From positions 1 to 7,880 of the forward strand of contig JAESTE010000002.1 in assembly GCA_016763735.1 (NCBI GenBank): 7,880 nt of DNA. The letters run 5' to 3'. Every line of letters begins with the position of its first letter. Positions within the stretch are counted from its first letter, which is position 1. Shown piece after piece: positions 6,348-7,880 of the stretch. A program made the translations under genes and the position numbers. The notes below the pieces were generated by a model, which was not told the origin of the DNA, did no database searches, and saw only the letters and a program-made list of their open reading frames with translations. Source of the stretch: Nitrospinaceae bacterium. Lineage in GTDB: Bacteria; Nitrospinota; Nitrospinia; Nitrospinales; VA-1.

Positions 6348-6713
6348 TTAAAATTTAATTCCTTTTTCTCGTACCGCATCGGCAAGAGCTTTGACTCGTC
6401 CTGAATAATGAAAACCATTTCTATCACAATAAATTTCTTTAATACCCTTTGCAGCGGCCTGCTCACCAATCATGGCACCGACCAAAGCCGCAGCCTTTAA
6501 GTTACCGCCGCTTTTCATCTGCTCTTTGAATCCCTTCGTCATAGACGAACCGGAGACCAGAGTTTTACCCTCATTATCATCCACGATCTGCGCATAAATG
6601 TGCTTGCTACTGCGAAACACAGTCAACCGAGGCCGACCACTTTGCTTCTGCACCTTTAGCTTGACTCTTTTCTTTCTAGCTAATCGCAGACGTTCACGTT
6701 CTGAAGTTTTCAT
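6348..6713 (-). CDS. rplR: 50S ribosomal protein L18
   Basis: L18 binds 5S rRNA and, with L5, helps mount it in the central protuberance of the large subunit. The 121-residue protein has the basic N-terminal extension (RERLRLARKKRVKLKV), the RPRLTVFRSSKHIYAQIVDD core of the 5S-binding domain and the typical end DAVREKGIKF. The ATG at 6713 lies one base after the rplF stop, with AAGGA inside the end of rplF serving as ribosome-binding site. It is full length and intact. A 74-base spacer separates it from rpsE. Confidence 0.98.
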   Translation of the reverse strand: MKTSERERLRLARKKRVKLKVQKQSGRPRLTVFRSSKHIYAQIVDDNEGKTLVSGSSMTKGFKEQMKSGGNLKAAALVGAMIGEQAAAKGIKEIYCDRNGFHYSGRVKALADAVREKGIKF

Positions 6714-6714
6714 T

Positions 6715-7266
6715 TTACGATCCTTTTCCTACCGCAGCCTTACCGGCTTTGCGTTTAATCTTCTCTGTTGAGTACATGACACCTTTACCCTTATAAGGTT
6801 CTGGAGGACGAAAACTGCGAATCTCAGCTGCCGTTTGACCCACCACTTCTTTACTAGACCCCTTAACAATAATGGTGTTCTTTTTACTATCTACTTCAAA
6901 TTCGATTCCCTTAGGAGCCGGATAATCAATAGGATGCGAATGCCCCAAGTTAAGCAAAAGGTCTTTACCCTTCAAGGCAACCTTATAACCGACACCTACA
7001 ATATTGAGCTGCTTGGAATAACCATCCGTCACCCCCAGCACCATATTACTGATCAAGGTTCGAGTAAGCCCATGAAGAGAGCGATCCAACCTGCCATCAC
7101 TCGGACGTGTTACCGTCACTTCATTATCCTTATACTCAATTTTCATATTCGGATGCAAATCGCGACACAACTGACCCTTAGGCCCTTTAACGTCAACCTT
7201 TGTGCCGCTAATCTTAAACTCCACCCCTGAGGGTACTGGAACTGGTTTTCTTCCTATTCGAGACAT
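6715..7266 (-). CDS. rplF: 50S ribosomal protein L6
   Basis: L6 binds 23S rRNA near the sarcin-ricin loop, at the base of the L7/L12 stalk and the factor-binding site. The 183-residue product opens with MSRIGRKPVPVPSGV and contains the second-domain stretch QLNIVGVGYKV. It ends with the family signature PPEPYKGKGVMY and a lysine-rich tail, so both L6 repeats are present and length is close to normal. The ATG at 7266 is supported by the conserved N-terminus; upstream there is only a weak GGA element about 10 bases before the start. The stop TAA is one base from the rplR ATG, so rplR is probably translationally coupled. The upstream spacer carries the hairpin at 7287-7304. Confidence 0.98.
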   Translation of the reverse strand: MSRIGRKPVPVPSGVEFKISGTKVDVKGPKGQLCRDLHPNMKIEYKDNEVTVTRPSDGRLDRSLHGLTRTLISNMVLGVTDGYSKQLNIVGVGYKVALKGKDLLLNLGHSHPIDYPAPKGIEFEVDSKKNTIIVKGSSKEVVGQTAAEIRSFRPPEPYKGKGVMYSTEKIKRKAGKAAVGKGS

Positions 7267-7286
7267 TTCTTATTTTATCCGTAACT

Positions 7287-7304
7287 CCCGGCAATCAAGC
7301 CGGG
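7287..7304 (-). repeat. Perfect GC-rich hairpin between rpsH and rplF
   Basis: CCCGGC and GCCGGG form a perfect 6-base-pair stem around the 6-base loop TTGATT. It lies 20 bases before the rplF start and 36 bases after the restored rpsH stop. No T-tract follows, so it does not look like an intrinsic terminator. It may be an mRNA-stability or RNase-processing structure, or a copy of a dispersed palindrome, but only one copy is present in this window. Confidence 0.55.
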
Positions 7305-7340
7305 CATTAATGATTTTCCATTCGCAGGAAAATTAAATTT

Positions 7341-7732
7341 TTACCAGATGTATCCGAGGACTTCCCCGCCAACACCTTTTTCCCGACATTGTTCGTCAGT
7401 GAAAACTCCCGATGACGTCGAAACAATCGCCATGCCAATCCGTTCAAAACCTTAGGAATGGTATCGCGTTTTACATAGTGCCTTCGCCCCGGCTTACTGA
7501 TCCTTCTAATTCCACGAATAACAGGCTCTTCATTATGGTATTTCAAATATACGCGGAGAACTCCCTGCTTACCATCCTCGTAATGGCGGAAATTTTTGAT
7601 ATAACCCTCATGTTTCAAAATTTCCACAATCCGGATTTTCATTTTTGAGCCGGGAACATCCACTCGCGGGTGTCGCACCATCTGCCCATTTCGGATGCGG
7701 GTGAACAAATCGGCTATAGGATCGGTCATCAT
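7341..7732 (-). CDS. rpsH: 30S ribosomal protein S8, interrupted by a one-base frameshift
   Basis: S8 is a primary 16S rRNA binder of the 30S platform and, in E. coli, the repressor of the spc operon. The frame starting at ATG 7732 reads MMTDPIADLFTRIRNG, the family N-terminus, and stays S8-like up to KRDTIPKVLNGL. The open frame then yields an unrelated tail and stops at 7307. After 7434-7436 the other frame reads MAIVSTSSGVFTDEQ and GVGGEVLGYIW with a stop at 7341-7343, exactly the S8 C-terminal domain. Adding one G to the GG of GGATTGGCATGG gives GGA TTG GGC ATG and a 130-residue protein, the normal S8 length. The ATG at 7732 (or 7729) is preferred over the in-frame TTG at 7750, which overlaps the GGAG ribosome-binding site. 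Sequence error is likelier than real loss or programmed shifting. Confidence 0.9.
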
Positions 7733-7751
7733 ATTACAAGGAAACTCCAAA

Positions 7752-7799
7752 AAAAATTAACTCAACAACCCCGCCGCACGTTGGCAGAGTATAATTTTT
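7752..7799 (-). promoter_or_regulatory. Imperfect 48-base hairpin in the rpsN-rpsH spacer, candidate mRNA control element
   Basis: On the minus strand an 8-base arm (AAAAATTA, 7799-7792), a bulged T, ACTC, a TGC internal loop and CAAC are followed by a 10-base GC-rich loop, then GTTG, TT, GAGT and TAATTTTT (7759-7752). This gives 16 possible pairs broken by one bulge and one internal loop. The 3' arm runs into a T8 tract, and the GGAG ribosome-binding site of rpsH (7748-7745) begins three bases later. The pairing is seen directly; a role in rpsH translation or in attenuation is inference. It could be a weak intrinsic terminator or S8-related autoregulation, but I cannot match it to the known S8 site. 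TATACT inside the 5' arm (7794-7789) resembles a -10 box, with no recognisable -35. Confidence 0.45.
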
Positions 7800-7843
7800 A
7801 TCTAAAAAAAATTGCGATGAGAAAAAAAACTCACCAGAATCAA

Positions 7844-7880
7844 CTACCAGCTGGACTTCGTCACACCTGGAATTTCACCA
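7844..7880 (-). CDS. rpsN: 30S ribosomal protein S14, C-terminal end only (partial)
   Basis: Only the last 12 codons and the TAG stop (7844-7846) are inside the window; the gene continues past the right edge. The visible tail reads GEIPGVTKSSW, the conserved end of S14, a protein of the 30S head that contacts 16S rRNA near S3, S10 and S19. Its place directly upstream of rpsH is the standard spc-operon position (rplE-rpsN-rpsH). The zinc-binding cysteines that would separate the short zinc form from the long zinc-free form lie outside the window, so the type cannot be told. The identification rests on a short but characteristic tail plus synteny. Confidence 0.9.
   Translation of the reverse strand, partial: GEIPGVTKSSW

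Noticed and set aside
7307..7340. C-terminal extension of the open S8 frame as a new domain
   Set aside because: The other frame over the same bases encodes the exact conserved S8 tail, so the extension is a product of the frameshift.
105..7648. Other plus-strand open frames of 60 to 138 codons
   Set aside because: Nearly all lie opposite strongly conserved ribosomal, secY, adk or rpoA genes, and none shows a recognisable domain.
7748..7750. TTG at 7750 as the rpsH start
   Set aside because: It overlaps the GGAG ribosome-binding site and would add six non-conserved residues before the normal S8 N-terminus.

Overview
This window is one stretch of a bacterial ribosomal-protein supercluster, the end of the spc operon joined to the alpha operon. 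Every real gene lies on the minus strand, so transcription runs from right to left. In transcription order the genes are rpsN (last 12 codons only), rpsH, rplF, rplR, rpsE, rplO, secY, adk, infA, rpmJ, rpsM, rpsK, rpsD, rpoA and rplQ (stop codon beyond the left edge). I see no tRNA, rRNA, insertion sequence, CRISPR array, integrase or other accessory element. The many plus-strand open frames are antisense shadows of these conserved genes.

The gene order, the Shine-Dalgarno sites, the two-domain alpha subunit and the protein sequences are those of an ordinary bacterium with moderate GC content. The general look of RpoA, IF-1 and SecY suggests a Gram-negative lineage of deltaproteobacterial or Nitrospinota type. 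That is an impression from sequence style, not a placement. S4, L36 and adenylate kinase all carry four-ligand zinc sites.

Layout: 7732-7880 holds the rpsN end and a 111-base spacer with a long imperfect hairpin just before rpsH. 5328-7732 holds rpsH, rplF, rplR, rpsE and rplO, with rpmD (L30) missing from its usual place between rpsE and rplO. 3366-5327 holds secY and adk, tightly packed. 3028-3373 holds infA and rpmJ, with map missing from its common place between adk and infA. 1-3017 holds rpsM, rpsK, rpsD, rpoA and rplQ. Together the genes supply parts of both ribosomal subunits, initiation factor 1, the core of the Sec translocon, the ATP/AMP-balancing kinase and the RNA polymerase alpha subunit, all tied to growth rate.

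The most notable observation is a one-base frameshift in rpsH near 7434-7436. The open frame runs into an unrelated C-terminus, while the other frame encodes a textbook S8 tail ending at 7341. Because S8 is normally essential, a sequence error is the leading explanation. Other points worth a look are the missing rpmD and map, hairpins in front of rpsH, rplF and rpoA, a 124-base spacer before rpsD, and non-ATG starts for rpsE, rpsM and rpsD. I found no convincing new biological system here.
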